Below, one piece after another: positions 9,363-18,536 of a stretch of 64,000 nucleotides of DNA. Made by a program: the position numbers and the translations under genes. This stretch comes from Nocardia vinacea NBRC 16497 (lineage in GTDB: Bacteria > Actinomycetota > Actinomycetes > Mycobacteriales > Mycobacteriaceae): assembly GCF_000308835.1 (NCBI RefSeq), contig NZ_BAGN01000162.1, forward strand, positions 1 through 64,000, written 5' to 3'. Below the pieces are notes generated by a model. The model made no database searches and was not told where the DNA came from. It saw only the letters and a program-made list of their open reading frames with translations. Position 1 is the stretch's first letter. Each line of letters starts with the position of its first letter.

Positions 9363-9423
9363 GACCTGTTCAATGTACCGTTGTTTAGCGGTCCAATCAA
9401 CAGGTCAGGAACAGGTTCACCTG
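9363..9423. promoter_or_regulatory. Cluster of GAACAGGT-type repeats upstream of the conjugation operon
   Basis: The region 9341-9721 carries no convincing gene. Within it are GACCTGTTC (9363-9371, inverted), AACAGGTC (9399-9406) and GAACAGGTT (9409-9417). The last runs into the palindrome CAGGTTCACCTG (9412-9423). The first two form an inverted repeat with 8-bp arms. Such a cluster just ahead of the first operon gene looks like an operator. Confidence 0.45.
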
Positions 9424-9721
9424 AACGAAGTCTTGTGATTCATACCGGACGGAGCAAACCGAATGCTGGTTTCTTAACCTAGTCCTAAGACAGAATGAAC
9501 AGCGGCACAGGCATTCCCGGGCACACGCGCACCGCCGAGTGCCCCGAGAAACCCACCTGACCTGCTCCGACTCCGCCACGCAACGGCGTGCGAACGGCAT
9601 GGAACGACGCGGCAGCCGAACCGGCGTGACGGCACGGATCGAACACCGCACCACCACGCCGGTTCGTAAGGCGAATCGCGCTGTTAGCCGCCAGTTTTCC
9701 AGGCGACCTTATCGACCCGGA

Positions 9722-10636
9722 TTACTCGTCGCCGACCTCGTCGGCCGCCGCCTGGGCCATCATCGCGAGCAGACCCGCACCCGCCAGTACGCCGAATGGG
9801 TCCAACTCCGACGGAATCACGCGCAGTGCGGTCAGGAAGCCGAGTCGGGCGTGCGTCGCCACAGACGCGGCGAGCGGCTTCCACAGCGCCGGCCCAGATT
9901 TCGCAACGGTGCCGCCGATGACTACCAGATCGATGTCCAGCAGCGACGCCACCGAGGCGATCGCCCGGCCGAGGGCCGTGCCGGCCCGATGCAGCGCCGA
10001 CACGGCGATCTCGTCGCCGGCCTCCGCTGCCTCGGCGAGGGCTTCCACGGAGTTTCCGATCCATCCCTGACTGTTGGCCCATCGCAATATCGAGCGTCCA
10101 CTCGCGATGGCCTCCAGGCAACCGCGCCCCCCGCATTCGCAGAGGTCCTCGAAACCGGGGACCAGGACGTGGCCGAAATGCCCCGCATTACCGGTACGCC
10201 CCACCACGACGAACCCACCAACCATGACCCCGGCGGCGATCCGCTGCGAGATCACCACCGACAGGGAGTCCGCTGCCACATTGGTGGCGCCGAAATTCCG
10301 CTCGGCCAGGGCCAGACACACACCATCGAGTGCGAGTTGCACTGTCGCGACCGGAAAGATCTTCTGCACAGCGTCCACAAGAGCGAAACCGGCTCGCCAC
10401 TCCGGGATCTCGGCCGGAGCCACCACCCCGGCCGCCATGTCGACCGGCCCCGTCGAACCGATCCCGACGGCCGTGACGTCGGTACCGTCGGCGCACTCGA
10501 GCAGCAGATCACGGCAGGCAGCCCACGCGGCACTGGAAGGTATCGGAAGCCTGCGAACCTCCTCGGGATCGACGTCTTCGCCGACGCGAGTCGCCGCGAA
10601 CCCCTCGGGGCCGATCTCCAGAGCCAGAACTGTCAT
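9722..10636 (-). CDS. ROK-family sugar kinase-like protein
   Basis: This 304-residue ROK-family protein lacks an N-terminal DNA-binding domain, so it is more likely a kinase (glucokinase or similar hexose/amino-sugar kinase) than a repressor. The ROK zinc-site signature is complete: GHFGHVLVP followed by CECGGRGCLE at about residues 150-175. The C-terminal ATP-site glycine segments (DLVVIGGTVA, and AGAGLLAMM near the end) are present. The N-terminal phosphate loop is weak (LALEIGPEG where kinases often have DIGGTK), and no EWRGVPL-like motif is found (PEWRAGFAL instead), so activity is not certain. It follows the WhiB-like gene by 29 bp in the same direction. Confidence 0.75.
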   Translation of the reverse strand: MTVLALEIGPEGFAATRVGEDVDPEEVRRLPIPSSAAWAACRDLLLECADGTDVTAVGIGSTGPVDMAAGVVAPAEIPEWRAGFALVDAVQKIFPVATVQLALDGVCLALAERNFGATNVAADSLSVVISQRIAAGVMVGGFVVVGRTGNAGHFGHVLVPGFEDLCECGGRGCLEAIASGRSILRWANSQGWIGNSVEALAEAAEAGDEIAVSALHRAGTALGRAIASVASLLDIDLVVIGGTVAKSGPALWKPLAASVATHARLGFLTALRVIPSELDPFGVLAGAGLLAMMAQAAADEVGDE

Positions 10637-10665
10637 GAGCCACCCACCGCCACAAGAATTTCCAC

Positions 10666-11142
10666 TTACTGCCCGGACGCCAATTCGGCACCACCGGTCC
10701 CGGCCGACCGTAGCCGATGCCCGAGCACGATACGCCGTCGCGGTGTCGCGGGCACAAGTTCAGCGCACACCGGCCGGGTGCTGTTGCGAATAATGCGAAG
10801 TGGCCGCTTGTGATCGATCGGGGCGGTGCGGTGCCGATCGAGATTTTCCACTACCCGGCCCGCGCTGTCGTAGGCCACTCCGGCCCAGATCATCGCTCGC
10901 GGGCCGTCGCCACGTTCGGAGAGCGTCTGCGCCAGCTGCTCACACTTGGCGAACAAGGGGCAGTGGTGGCAGGTCTGAATGGCAGCCCGCCAGGAATCCG
11001 GGGTGCCGACATCGAGGTCCCAATCGTCCGGACCATCCGCGCAGGGCGGTCGGTGCGCGGCCTTGGCCGCGGTGGGGATCGTCGAAATCTGTGTCGCCGT
11101 TTGCGATCCGATCGCTGGCCGACGTGCCTGCATGATGCTCAT
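10666..11142 (-). CDS. WhiB-like iron-sulfur protein
   Basis: This is a 158-residue product from the ATG at 11142; the frame is open upstream, but no homologous-looking sequence precedes that Met. The centre has the WhiB cysteine set: one Cys in PPCADG, then CHHCPLFAKC (C-x2-C-x5-C), spaced 23 residues from the first. This is followed by MIWAGVAYD in the place of the GVWGG turn. WhiB proteins bind a 4Fe-4S cluster and regulate transcription. The first cysteine spacing is at the long end and the turn is degenerate, so this is a divergent member. A basic tail (RRRIVLGHRLR) could contact DNA. It is transcribed divergently from the MerR gene. Confidence 0.7.
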   Translation of the reverse strand: MSIMQARRPAIGSQTATQISTIPTAAKAAHRPPCADGPDDWDLDVGTPDSWRAAIQTCHHCPLFAKCEQLAQTLSERGDGPRAMIWAGVAYDSAGRVVENLDRHRTAPIDHKRPLRIIRNSTRPVCAELVPATPRRRIVLGHRLRSAGTGGAELASGQ

Positions 11143-11273
11143 AGCCGTCTCCGAGACTGCCGAGGGGCACACGTCGCGCAAGACGTGTCCCAATATCGGG
11201 CGGGCATCAGGGCTGCTCAACAGTCCCCGGAATCCGGCAGTGAACTGCCGTATGACGCACGTTAACTTACGAT

Positions 11274-11356
11274 CCGTTACCGGGCAACCGTTTCCGCCGC
11301 TATGTAACGGCACATTGACCAAGTAGTGATCCCGACGTATCGTTGAGTAACGGCAC
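11274..11356. promoter_or_regulatory. Repeated GTAACGG sites between the WhiB-like and MerR genes
   Basis: The divergent promoter region 11143-11407 contains the direct repeat GTAACGGCAC at 11304-11313 and 11347-11356, 43 bases apart (about four helical turns), plus an inverted GTAACGG (read as CCGTTAC) at 11274-11280. The arrangement is consistent with cooperative binding of a regulator to one DNA face. Which regulator binds is not known; the adjacent MerR protein is the obvious candidate. Confidence 0.4.
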
Positions 11357-11407
11357 GTTCATCCACGGGCCGCGTCCTACGGGGTTAGTTGTGGTTTCCT
11401 GTGAGGT

Positions 11408-12106
11408 ATGGCTGTGCAGTCGGAATACACGATCGATGAATTGGCCCGGGTAGCCGACACCACTGTGCGCAGCGTGCGCGTCTACCACGAGCGCGGACTC
11501 CTGCCCTCACCCGAGGTGCGGGGACGGATCGGTTACTACCGCTCCGACCATCTGGAGCGCCTGCAGACGATCAGCAGACTGCTCAGCCGCGGCATGAAGC
11601 TGAACGGGATCCGGGAACTGCTGGAGGCCTGGGATCGGGGCGATGGTCTGGCCGACGTGCTCGGTGTCGCGGCCGACCAGTCGACCTTCGATCCGCCCAC
11701 CAACCCACAGCATGCGGGCGCCCGTGATGAGCAGTCGGCCGAACTGCCGGACTACGTGAAGCAGGCCCTCGCCTCGAGTGACGACCCGCTGGAGGCCTAC
11801 CGCCTGACCAATCCGCGCTGCTGCGATCTGGCCACCCGGCTGGTAGATGTCGGCCTCCCGGCATCGGCCGCCTTCGAATTGGTCGAGCGGCTGCGCGCCG
11901 ACAGCGATCGGATCGCCGATCGCTACGCCACCGAACTGTTCTACAGCCTGGCCGGGCGCGGTTACGAACAATCCGAGCGCACCCCGAAGGATCGCACCAA
12001 ACTCGAGACCGATCTGGCCATAGCGCGACTGATAGTCACTCGCGCCACCTCGGAGTTGATCGATCAGGCCTTCGCCAGACACTCCGAACTGCCGCCGAGC
12101 CCTTAA
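11408..12106 (+). CDS. MerR-family transcriptional regulator
   Basis: This 232-residue protein has an N-terminal MerR winged helix-turn-helix at about residues 6-75. It includes YTIDELARVADTTVRSVRVY, then HERGLLPSPE and a GYYRSDHLERL wing typical of the family. The C-terminal part (residues ~110-232) is helical, resembles no metal-binding MerR and has no cysteine pair, so an organic effector or no effector is likelier than a metal. The ribosome site GAGG lies unusually close to the ATG; a GTG at 11414 would be better spaced and is a possible true start. It is divergent from the WhiB-like gene across repeats that may be its operator. Confidence 0.85.
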   Translation: MAVQSEYTIDELARVADTTVRSVRVYHERGLLPSPEVRGRIGYYRSDHLERLQTISRLLSRGMKLNGIRELLEAWDRGDGLADVLGVAADQSTFDPPTNPQHAGARDEQSAELPDYVKQALASSDDPLEAYRLTNPRCCDLATRLVDVGLPASAAFELVERLRADSDRIADRYATELFYSLAGRGYEQSERTPKDRTKLETDLAIARLIVTRATSELIDQAFARHSELPPSP

Positions 12107-12305
12107 TATTTCATCCGTACGGAGCGGTATGAATATTTCGCTCCGCGAACGCGCATCGCTCTTCGGCGGGCGACCGCATTTCAACCATGTCGAACATGAA
12201 ATGATGTGTCGCCGGTAACAGCTATTGAATTCTTTCCGGATTACTTACGAATCATCGTGAGTCCAAAGGGGTTTCAACACTCGACCGGCCATTATATTTG
12301 TACGA

Positions 12306-14651
12306 GTGTTCGGGCGATCAGATAATCTCGTTGACACGCGGCTCAGGTCGGGCAAGACAGACCGCCCAAATGCGTTGTCGGACTTGGAGTACTGGGATAC
12401 GGCGCGGTGGCGGCCACGTGCGGTGTTCCGTCGATGCGGGCAATGGGTCGGCGCAACTCGACTGCGGCGGATAACGGCCCGGCTACTGCTCGGCGTATTC
12501 GTGCTATTTATTGTTCCGATGTCGATCGGCGCGGTAGCGACGGCGCAGACGGGAACCGCTACCACCGGGGCCTCGACCATCGATGCCGTCGGTTGGATGA
12601 ATGTCCGGGATTCGCACGGAGTTCCGCTGGCCAATTATGTCTTCGCGACGAATCACGGCAGTATCCTGCATCCCGGGAACGCGGCGTTGTCGACCGCGCT
12701 CGATCTGGAATTCGCGGGGTTCATGGCCACCGAGGTCACCGGCATCTGGGCGATCGACTATGTGGTGAGCTTTCGCTGGCTCGACCTGGTCGCGGAGCCG
12801 CTGAGCGGGGTCGCCGACACCCTGGCCGGTCAAGTCGGCACGCCCCTCATCTTCGTGCTGGCGGTAACCATCGGTGGGGTACCGGTGGCCTGGTTCGTTG
12901 TGCGCGGATACTTCTCCAAGGCCACGCTGCAAGTACTGACGATGATCGGGGTCGCGATGTTCAGCGTGCCCTATCTGGCACATCCGCTGGCCGATGTGCT
13001 GTCCTCGGACGGCCTGCTCGCACAGGGCCGCGATGTCGGTGTCGCGGTAGCCGCCGGCCTCAACGGTGAATCGAATCCGAGCCCGAATGCGGTGGTGGAC
13101 TCGATAGAGGGCACACTCGCCGACAACTTCGTGCGTTATCCACTGCAGGTATGGAACTTCGGCCATGTCGTCGACGATTCACCGGCCTGCCGCGCCGCCT
13201 GGTCGGACGGGGTGCTCGCCGGTAGCGATGACAAGGTCACCAGCGGCATGAAACGTTGCGGCGACGCCGCGGCGTACACCAAGATCCAGAATCCCAATGC
13301 GGGCCAGATCTGCACCGGCCTGCTGTTGCTGATCTTCGCCGCAGTCCTGCTGATGTTCGGCGTCTACTTGTCGGGCAAGATCGTCGTGGCCGCTGCGGAG
13401 GCGATTTATCACGCCTTTATGGCCATATTCGGCTTCGCCGCAGGCGGATACGTCTACGGACCGAGCCAGACCTTCCTGCTGCGCAATCTCGTCGATGCCT
13501 TCGTATCGTCTGGAAAAATGGTCGCGTTCACCGTCTATCTCGGCGTCTACGCCTTGGTGCTCGGCGATGTGTTCAAACAGGCGAAAGGCCACGGCATCGC
13601 GGTCATCTTCATCGGCGGATCGTTCATGATCGTCGGAATCGTATTGCTGCGTCGCATGAGCCACAGCCTTGCCGCCGGAACCGGGCGGGTAGCCAACCAG
13701 ATCAGTGGCGTGCTCGCCAGCGGACATGCCAGCCAGTCCGGTGGCGGTGGCGGCGCCATGATGGGAGCGGGCGGCGGCATGTCCGGAACCCAGCAGCTCA
13801 TAACCGGACTCGCGGCGCTCAACACACTGAACGCATCGCCGGTGACCGAATACCTCATGGGCCGTAAACGATCGCCGTTGAGTTCGCGCGCCGGGATGCG
13901 GCAGCAAGCGGAGCTGGCGAATATGCGGATGGCGGTCGAGGCGGACCGGTTCGGGTGGATCCGCAATTACTACCGTACGCGCGAGCAGATCATCGACTCC
14001 GCCAGGTCCGCCGCCGCGACGTATGGCCATACGCCGATGGGCGCCGCCGTCGCGATCGATCGCGTAGTCGACCGCGGCGCCAGCCTCGGCGATGCCGAAG
14101 CGGCTTTGTTCAGTGCCGGATTCACCGATAAGGAGATGCGAACCAACGCCATCAAGGCCTACAACTACCGCACGAGTTGGGGGCCGAATATGTGGGACGG
14201 GGACAAGCATGTCGGGCAGGCCATCGCCTCGCTCGGCGTACTCAAATTGGGCGAGACCCCGGCCAACGTCGCGCTGTTCAAGCGGACCGCGCATCGGCTG
14301 GCGGAACGTCGCTTCGCCGATCCCGATCTGCAGTTCAGCAGCTTCACCGCGCCGGAGCAGCAGTTCCTGCGCAACTACTTCAGCAGCCCCACCGAGCCGG
14401 TTATCCATGCCATTCGGGATGTTGTGTCGGGCACCGGGAATACGTTGCCCAACCTGACCGGCACCGTAACCCGAGACCGTGCCGCATTGATGAACAGATT
14501 CATCAATGTGCACCTCAGCCGGGAGTACCTGGCCGCCGCCGAAGCCGAGAACTTTGCCGGAGCCTCGGAAATCCTGCAGAAGATGGCACTGCCCGAGTAC
14601 TGGACGGGGAGCAGCACCCTCACCCCGTCCAAGGCCATTCCAACGTTCTAG
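12306..14651 (+). CDS. Orphan TrbL/VirB6-like membrane protein, paralogue of the gene at 1134-3728
   Basis: This 781-residue polytopic protein starts at a GTG. It shares long stretches of motif order with the conjugation-operon protein: an N-terminal LEYWDTARWRPR (LESWDPVHWQPR there), MNVRDSHGVP (MRDSYGVP there), AQGRDVGVAVAAGLNG, YPLQVWNFGHVVDD and FGFAAGGYVYGPSQT. It too has about nine hydrophobic segments, a Gly-rich GGGGGAMMGAGGG linker and a hydrophilic C-terminal half. Unlike its paralogue it stands alone, with no ATPase or TcpC-like neighbour. It may exchange with the operon copy as an alternative channel subunit, serve in immunity or exclusion, or be a remnant of a second secretion locus. 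Confidence 0.75.
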   Translation: MFGRSDNLVDTRLRSGKTDRPNALSDLEYWDTARWRPRAVFRRCGQWVGATRLRRITARLLLGVFVLFIVPMSIGAVATAQTGTATTGASTIDAVGWMNVRDSHGVPLANYVFATNHGSILHPGNAALSTALDLEFAGFMATEVTGIWAIDYVVSFRWLDLVAEPLSGVADTLAGQVGTPLIFVLAVTIGGVPVAWFVVRGYFSKATLQVLTMIGVAMFSVPYLAHPLADVLSSDGLLAQGRDVGVAVAAGLNGESNPSPNAVVDSIEGTLADNFVRYPLQVWNFGHVVDDSPACRAAWSDGVLAGSDDKVTSGMKRCGDAAAYTKIQNPNAGQICTGLLLLIFAAVLLMFGVYLSGKIVVAAAEAIYHAFMAIFGFAAGGYVYGPSQTFLLRNLVDAFVSSGKMVAFTVYLGVYALVLGDVFKQAKGHGIAVIFIGGSFMIVGIVLLRRMSHSLAAGTGRVANQISGVLASGHASQSGGGGGAMMGAGGGMSGTQQLITGLAALNTLNASPVTEYLMGRKRSPLSSRAGMRQQAELANMRMAVEADRFGWIRNYYRTREQIIDSARSAAATYGHTPMGAAVAIDRVVDRGASLGDAEAALFSAGFTDKEMRTNAIKAYNYRTSWGPNMWDGDKHVGQAIASLGVLKLGETPANVALFKRTAHRLAERRFADPDLQFSSFTAPEQQFLRNYFSSPTEPVIHAIRDVVSGTGNTLPNLTGTVTRDRAALMNRFINVHLSREYLAAAEAENFAGASEILQKMALPEYWTGSSTLTPSKAIPTF

Positions 14652-14747
14652 CCTCGGTCTTTCGCGCGCGAAGTGTGCTGGGGGTTGCGCCGTCGGTGGC
14701 TGTATTCGGCGGCGCGGGAGCCGGCATGTTCGTCGATCGCAGTCCAC

Positions 14748-15548
14748 TCATCGGCCCGTGAAGGCGGGTGGTCTGCGATCCAGCATGGCCGCGACCGCCT
14801 CGCGGTGATCTTCGGTGTGATGTGCGGCCGCCTGCATCGCCGCGGACAGCTCGAGGTGGCTGTCCAGGCTCTGTTGTCGGCCCTCGCGCAGTAATCGCTT
14901 CGTCATCCGCAGGACATGCGGTGGGTTGGCGGATATCCGGGCGGCGAGGCGGTGGGCCGTGTCCAGGAGGGCGTCGGGTTCGACCACATCGGAGATCAGG
15001 CCCCACTCGAGCGCGATACGCGCATCGATCGGTTCACCGGTGAAGGCCATCTCGCACGCACGGGCCATGCCGATCGCCCTCGGCAGCAGCCACGAGCCAC
15101 CGTCGCCGGGCACGAGTCCGACGCGGACGAAGCTCTCGGCGAATACCGCGGTGCGCGCGGCGATCCGCAGATCGCACAGCAGCGCCAGATCACAACCCGC
15201 ACCGATGGCCGGACCATTGACGGCGGCGATGGTGGGGACCTCACAGTGGTACAACGCTTTTGCAATACGCTGGATGCCGTGCCGGTACCCCTGGCGCAGC
15301 TCCGCCGGTCCGCCACCGAACATTCCGGCACGATCGCGCATCTGCTTCAAGTCGCCGCCGGAGGAGAAGGCCGTCCCTGCCCCGGTGAGAATCGCCGCCC
15401 GCACGCTGTGGTCCCGATCGACCGCCGTCACCGCGTCCTCGAGGGCGGTAATCGTGTCGGCCGCGGATATCGGGTTGCGCGCCGCCGGGTGGTTCAGTGT
15501 CCAGACGACGACATGGCCGACACGGTCGATGCGGATCGGCTCAGTCAT
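14748..15548 (-). CDS. Crotonase-fold enoyl-CoA isomerase/hydratase-like protein without the hydratase glutamates
   Basis: This 266-residue crotonase starts at the ATG at 15548, which overlaps the stop of the upstream ligase gene by 8 bases. The oxyanion-hole parts are present (FSSGGDLKQM, PAIGAGCDLAL). In true hydratases the two catalytic Glu residues lie in GGCELA and QPEILLG. Here they align with Asp (GAGCDLA) and with the Phe in AESFVRVGL. The AESFVRVGLVPGDGGSWLLPR region resembles PaaG-type isomerases, which use an Asp. Isomerisation or hydrolysis of a CoA ester is therefore likelier than simple hydration. The likely operon (17712, 15541, 14748) joins it to an ADP-forming ligase and a second crotonase. 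Confidence 0.8.
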   Translation of the reverse strand: MTEPIRIDRVGHVVVWTLNHPAARNPISAADTITALEDAVTAVDRDHSVRAAILTGAGTAFSSGGDLKQMRDRAGMFGGGPAELRQGYRHGIQRIAKALYHCEVPTIAAVNGPAIGAGCDLALLCDLRIAARTAVFAESFVRVGLVPGDGGSWLLPRAIGMARACEMAFTGEPIDARIALEWGLISDVVEPDALLDTAHRLAARISANPPHVLRMTKRLLREGRQQSLDSHLELSAAMQAAAHHTEDHREAVAAMLDRRPPAFTGR

Positions 15549-17709
15549 TGTCGTCTCCGGCCTTCTCGCGCAATACAATTCGAATATCGACCGGGACGAT
15601 GCCGGAACCGGAAGCGATCACCGGATTGAGGTCGAGCTCGGATATCTCCGGGTGCGTGGCAACGAAATCGCCGACGCGGACCAGAAATCGGGCCAACGCG
15701 TGCCGGTCGACCGCCGGGAGATGGCGGTAGCCGTCGAGCATGCGGGCGGCGATCGTCTCGTCGACCATCTCGCGGGCCTCGAACTCGGTGAAGGGCGCGG
15801 CGCGAAATGTGACGTCTCGCAATGCCTCGACCATCACCCCACCGCTACCGAAGGCCACCACCGGCCCGAAAATCGAATCGTGAGTGGCGCCGACCAGCAG
15901 TTCGATTCCGGCATCGGCCATGGGGGCGACGATCATCCCGTCGATGCGGGCGTCGGGCACATGCGCATGGACAGAGTCGATGATCGACTGTGCGTGCTGG
16001 GCCGCCTCGGCGGTCAGCACACCGACCTTGACCCCGCCCACCTCGGATTTGTGGATGACCTGCGGGGAAACAACTTTCAGCGCGCACGGTCGCCGATAGT
16101 CGGCGACGGCCGCAGCCACATCCTCGACAGTGCGTGCAAAAGTCCATGCGCCGAGGTCGATTCCGGCGGCGGCGACCACCCGCCGTGCGGACGGTTCATC
16201 GAGGAGTCCCGATCCGGGGATGGCGGGGGCCGATGGCGGAAGTACGAGCGCGGAGCGTTGCGAGGCAGTCGCCAGCCGGCGACCACGCCCATCCAGCGCC
16301 GCCACGACCCGCACGGCGTGATCGATGGAGCTGAGCACCGGTATGCCGCCGGCCCGCAGCCGGTCGTGGTTGGCAATGTCGAGACCGGCGTAGCAGCTCT
16401 GGATCACCAGGGGGACACCGTGTTCGGCGGTGAGTGTGAGCAGCATTCCGGCGGCGGCATCCTCGATCGCGCGCAGCTTCGGGTCGAAGCGCAGGTGGTA
16501 GCCGCCATAGAGGCCGATGACCAACACGAGACCGACCTCGGGATCGGATATGAGGATCTCGGCAGCCTCGGCGAACACCAAGGGGTCGGTGTCGGTGGCA
16601 CCGGCCACGTCGACCGGATCGGCCACGGCCGCGGTAGCGCCGAGTAGGTGCCGCAGCCGCTTCTGGGTCCGCTCGCCGAGCCGGGCCAGTTCGATGCCGC
16701 GGGCGGCGAGGGCGTCGGCGGCCAGCGTGGCGTGGCCACCACCGTCGCTGAGGATCGCGACCTTGCGCCCCGGGGCGATCGGGGCGCAGTCGGCAAGGGC
16801 GCCGGCGACGACCGCGAGCTCGTCGGAGCGCTCGACGAGCTCCACCCCGGCCTGCCGCAGCACAGCCGTCGCCACGGCGTCGGATCCGGCGATCGAGCCG
16901 GTGTGCGACCGCGCGGCGCGGCGCCCCACCTCAGAGCGCCCACCGCGCAGCACGGCAACCGGTTTATCCGGCACGGCACGAGCGGCGGCGACCAGGAACG
17001 ACCGTCCGTCGACGAATCCCTCGAAATGAATGGCCACGACGCCTGTACCCGGATCACGGACGAATTCGGTGAGACATTCGTCGTACCGGATATCGGCCTG
17101 GTTACCCAGTCCCACGCAGACGTGGAAACCCGGACCTTTGGTCGCCTGATCATCGTTGACCAGCGACAGCAGCATATTCCCGCTCTGCGTGATCACACTG
17201 ATCGGGCCGCACGGAACATCCTCGAGGCCAACGAGATTCGCGCCCGAGGCGACGTTGAGCAGGCCCGATGTGTTGGGCCCGATGACCCGAATGCCGGTCT
17301 CGGCGATCGCCGATGCGAGCGCGGCGGCGAATTCGGCGCCGGGTCCCCCGATCTCTCCGAAACCGTTGGCGAGGACGACAGCTCCGGCGAACCCCGCCGC
17401 GGCGCACTGGCGCAGCGTGTCGGGGACAGCAGCGGCGGGCAAGGCGATCAGCGCGACGTCGACGCCGCACGGGAGCCGATCGATCGAGGAGTACACATCG
17501 AGGCCGAGGATCCGCGGTGCCGTTGGGTGCACCGGGTAGATGAGATGGGCGTAGCCGGACTGCTGCAGGGCACGGATGGCCTGGAAGCCGCGCTTGGCCG
17601 GATTGGCGGACGCGCCGACGATGGCGATGGAATGTGGGTCGAACAGCCGCTCCAGCGCTGTGCGTGCGGGCGCGGCGAGGCTGGACGCGCGGTCGTCGAT
17701 GGTGGTCAT
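15541..17709 (-). CDS. ADP-forming acyl-CoA synthetase (acetate--CoA ligase family, fused alpha-beta)
   Basis: This 722-residue single-chain enzyme joins a CoA-binding N-terminal domain (IAIVGASANPAKRGF, residues ~30-150), a succinyl-CoA-ligase-like middle domain and a C-terminal ATP-grasp domain (PCALKVVSPQVIHKSEVGGV, residues ~520-722). The phosphohistidine loop is present as ARSHTGSIAG near residue 275. Such enzymes make an acyl-CoA from an acid, ATP and CoA while releasing ADP. The start is the ATG at 17709, directly after the upstream stop. It is flanked by two crotonases in the same direction, so the module probably activates an acid and then adds to or shifts its double bond. Hydroxycinnamate-type (FerA/FerB-like) catabolism is one possible reading. 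Confidence 0.85.
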   Translation of the reverse strand: MTTIDDRASSLAAPARTALERLFDPHSIAIVGASANPAKRGFQAIRALQQSGYAHLIYPVHPTAPRILGLDVYSSIDRLPCGVDVALIALPAAAVPDTLRQCAAAGFAGAVVLANGFGEIGGPGAEFAAALASAIAETGIRVIGPNTSGLLNVASGANLVGLEDVPCGPISVITQSGNMLLSLVNDDQATKGPGFHVCVGLGNQADIRYDECLTEFVRDPGTGVVAIHFEGFVDGRSFLVAAARAVPDKPVAVLRGGRSEVGRRAARSHTGSIAGSDAVATAVLRQAGVELVERSDELAVVAGALADCAPIAPGRKVAILSDGGGHATLAADALAARGIELARLGERTQKRLRHLLGATAAVADPVDVAGATDTDPLVFAEAAEILISDPEVGLVLVIGLYGGYHLRFDPKLRAIEDAAAGMLLTLTAEHGVPLVIQSCYAGLDIANHDRLRAGGIPVLSSIDHAVRVVAALDGRGRRLATASQRSALVLPPSAPAIPGSGLLDEPSARRVVAAAGIDLGAWTFARTVEDVAAAVADYRRPCALKVVSPQVIHKSEVGGVKVGVLTAEAAQHAQSIIDSVHAHVPDARIDGMIVAPMADAGIELLVGATHDSIFGPVVAFGSGGVMVEALRDVTFRAAPFTEFEAREMVDETIAARMLDGYRHLPAVDRHALARFLVRVGDFVATHPEISELDLNPVIASGSGIVPVDIRIVLREKAGDDND

Positions 17710-17711
17710 CG

Positions 17712-18485
17712 CTACTTTCCTTCGAAGACGGGGGTGCGGCGTTCGGCGAATGCGGCGACGCCCTCGGCCCAATCCCGGGTGGCCATCAGTGCCAGGAGGT
17801 CGCGCGGTTCAGCGGCGAGCGCGACGTCGAGAGGGTCATCGCGGTGCAGTGCCGCCTTCATCCGAGCCAGCGCGAGTGGCGCCTTCGCCGCGAGGGTTTC
17901 GGCTAACGCTCGAGCCGACCCGAGCAGCAGATCCCCGGGTACCGCGGAATGGGCCAGCCCCCAATCGAGTGCCTGCCGACCGGTAAATCGCTCTCCGAGG
18001 ATCAGCATGTCCGTGGCCCTACGCAGGCCGACCAGACGCGGAAGCCGGTTGGTCACACCACCACCGACGAAGGTGCCGATGCTCACCTCGGGAAACCCCA
18101 TCTGCGCGTCCTCGGCCATGACCAGGAAGTCCGCGCTGACGGCCAGCTCCGCACCCGCACCGAGGGCATATCCGTTGACTGCCGCCACCACCGGGGTGGA
18201 CATCGTCTGGATCTGCTCGCAAGCGCGCTGGCCCAGCTCGACATAGCGCGCCTGCTCCGCGGGTGTCATGGTGCCGGACTTGTGCGCTTTCAGGTCGGCA
18301 CCCACGCAGAACGCCCGTCCGGCACCGGCGAGGACGACACAGCGGATACCCGGATCGAAGTCGGCGACATTCAGTTCGTCGACCAGCGTCCGGTACAGCT
18401 CCGCGCTGACGGCGTTGAGCCGTTCGGGGCGGTTCAGAACGAGCGTCGCGATGGAACCGGATCTGCTCACCAGCACGGTGGACAT
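17712..18485 (-). CDS. Enoyl-CoA hydratase
   Basis: This 257-residue canonical crotonase starts at the ATG at 18485, 5 bases after a GAGG ribosome site. The oxyanion hole (AFCVGADLKAH), NGYALGAGAELA with the first catalytic Glu, and FPEVSIGTFVGGG with the second catalytic Glu are all in place, so hydration of an enoyl-CoA is expected. It is the first gene of the likely three-gene operon and lies 2 bp before the ADP-forming ligase. The contrast with the glutamate-poor crotonase at the other end suggests two successive steps rather than redundancy. Confidence 0.85.
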   Translation of the reverse strand: MSTVLVSRSGSIATLVLNRPERLNAVSAELYRTLVDELNVADFDPGIRCVVLAGAGRAFCVGADLKAHKSGTMTPAEQARYVELGQRACEQIQTMSTPVVAAVNGYALGAGAELAVSADFLVMAEDAQMGFPEVSIGTFVGGGVTNRLPRLVGLRRATDMLILGERFTGRQALDWGLAHSAVPGDLLLGSARALAETLAAKAPLALARMKAALHRDDPLDVALAAEPRDLLALMATRDWAEGVAAFAERRTPVFEGK

Positions 18486-18536
18486 GGGCCTCACTTCTTC
18501 CTCGGCGGGTTCAACACCCGCACTATGCCATATATT

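Noticed and set aside
9397..9657. An 86-codon Cys/Arg-rich frame in the gap before the ROK gene
   Set aside because: The cysteines do not form a zinc or iron-sulfur pattern, and no ribosome site is present.
14926..16647. Long plus-strand frame opposite the crotonase and ligase genes
   Set aside because: It lies wholly antisense to two strongly recognisable enzymes, and its composition is that of a frame shadow.
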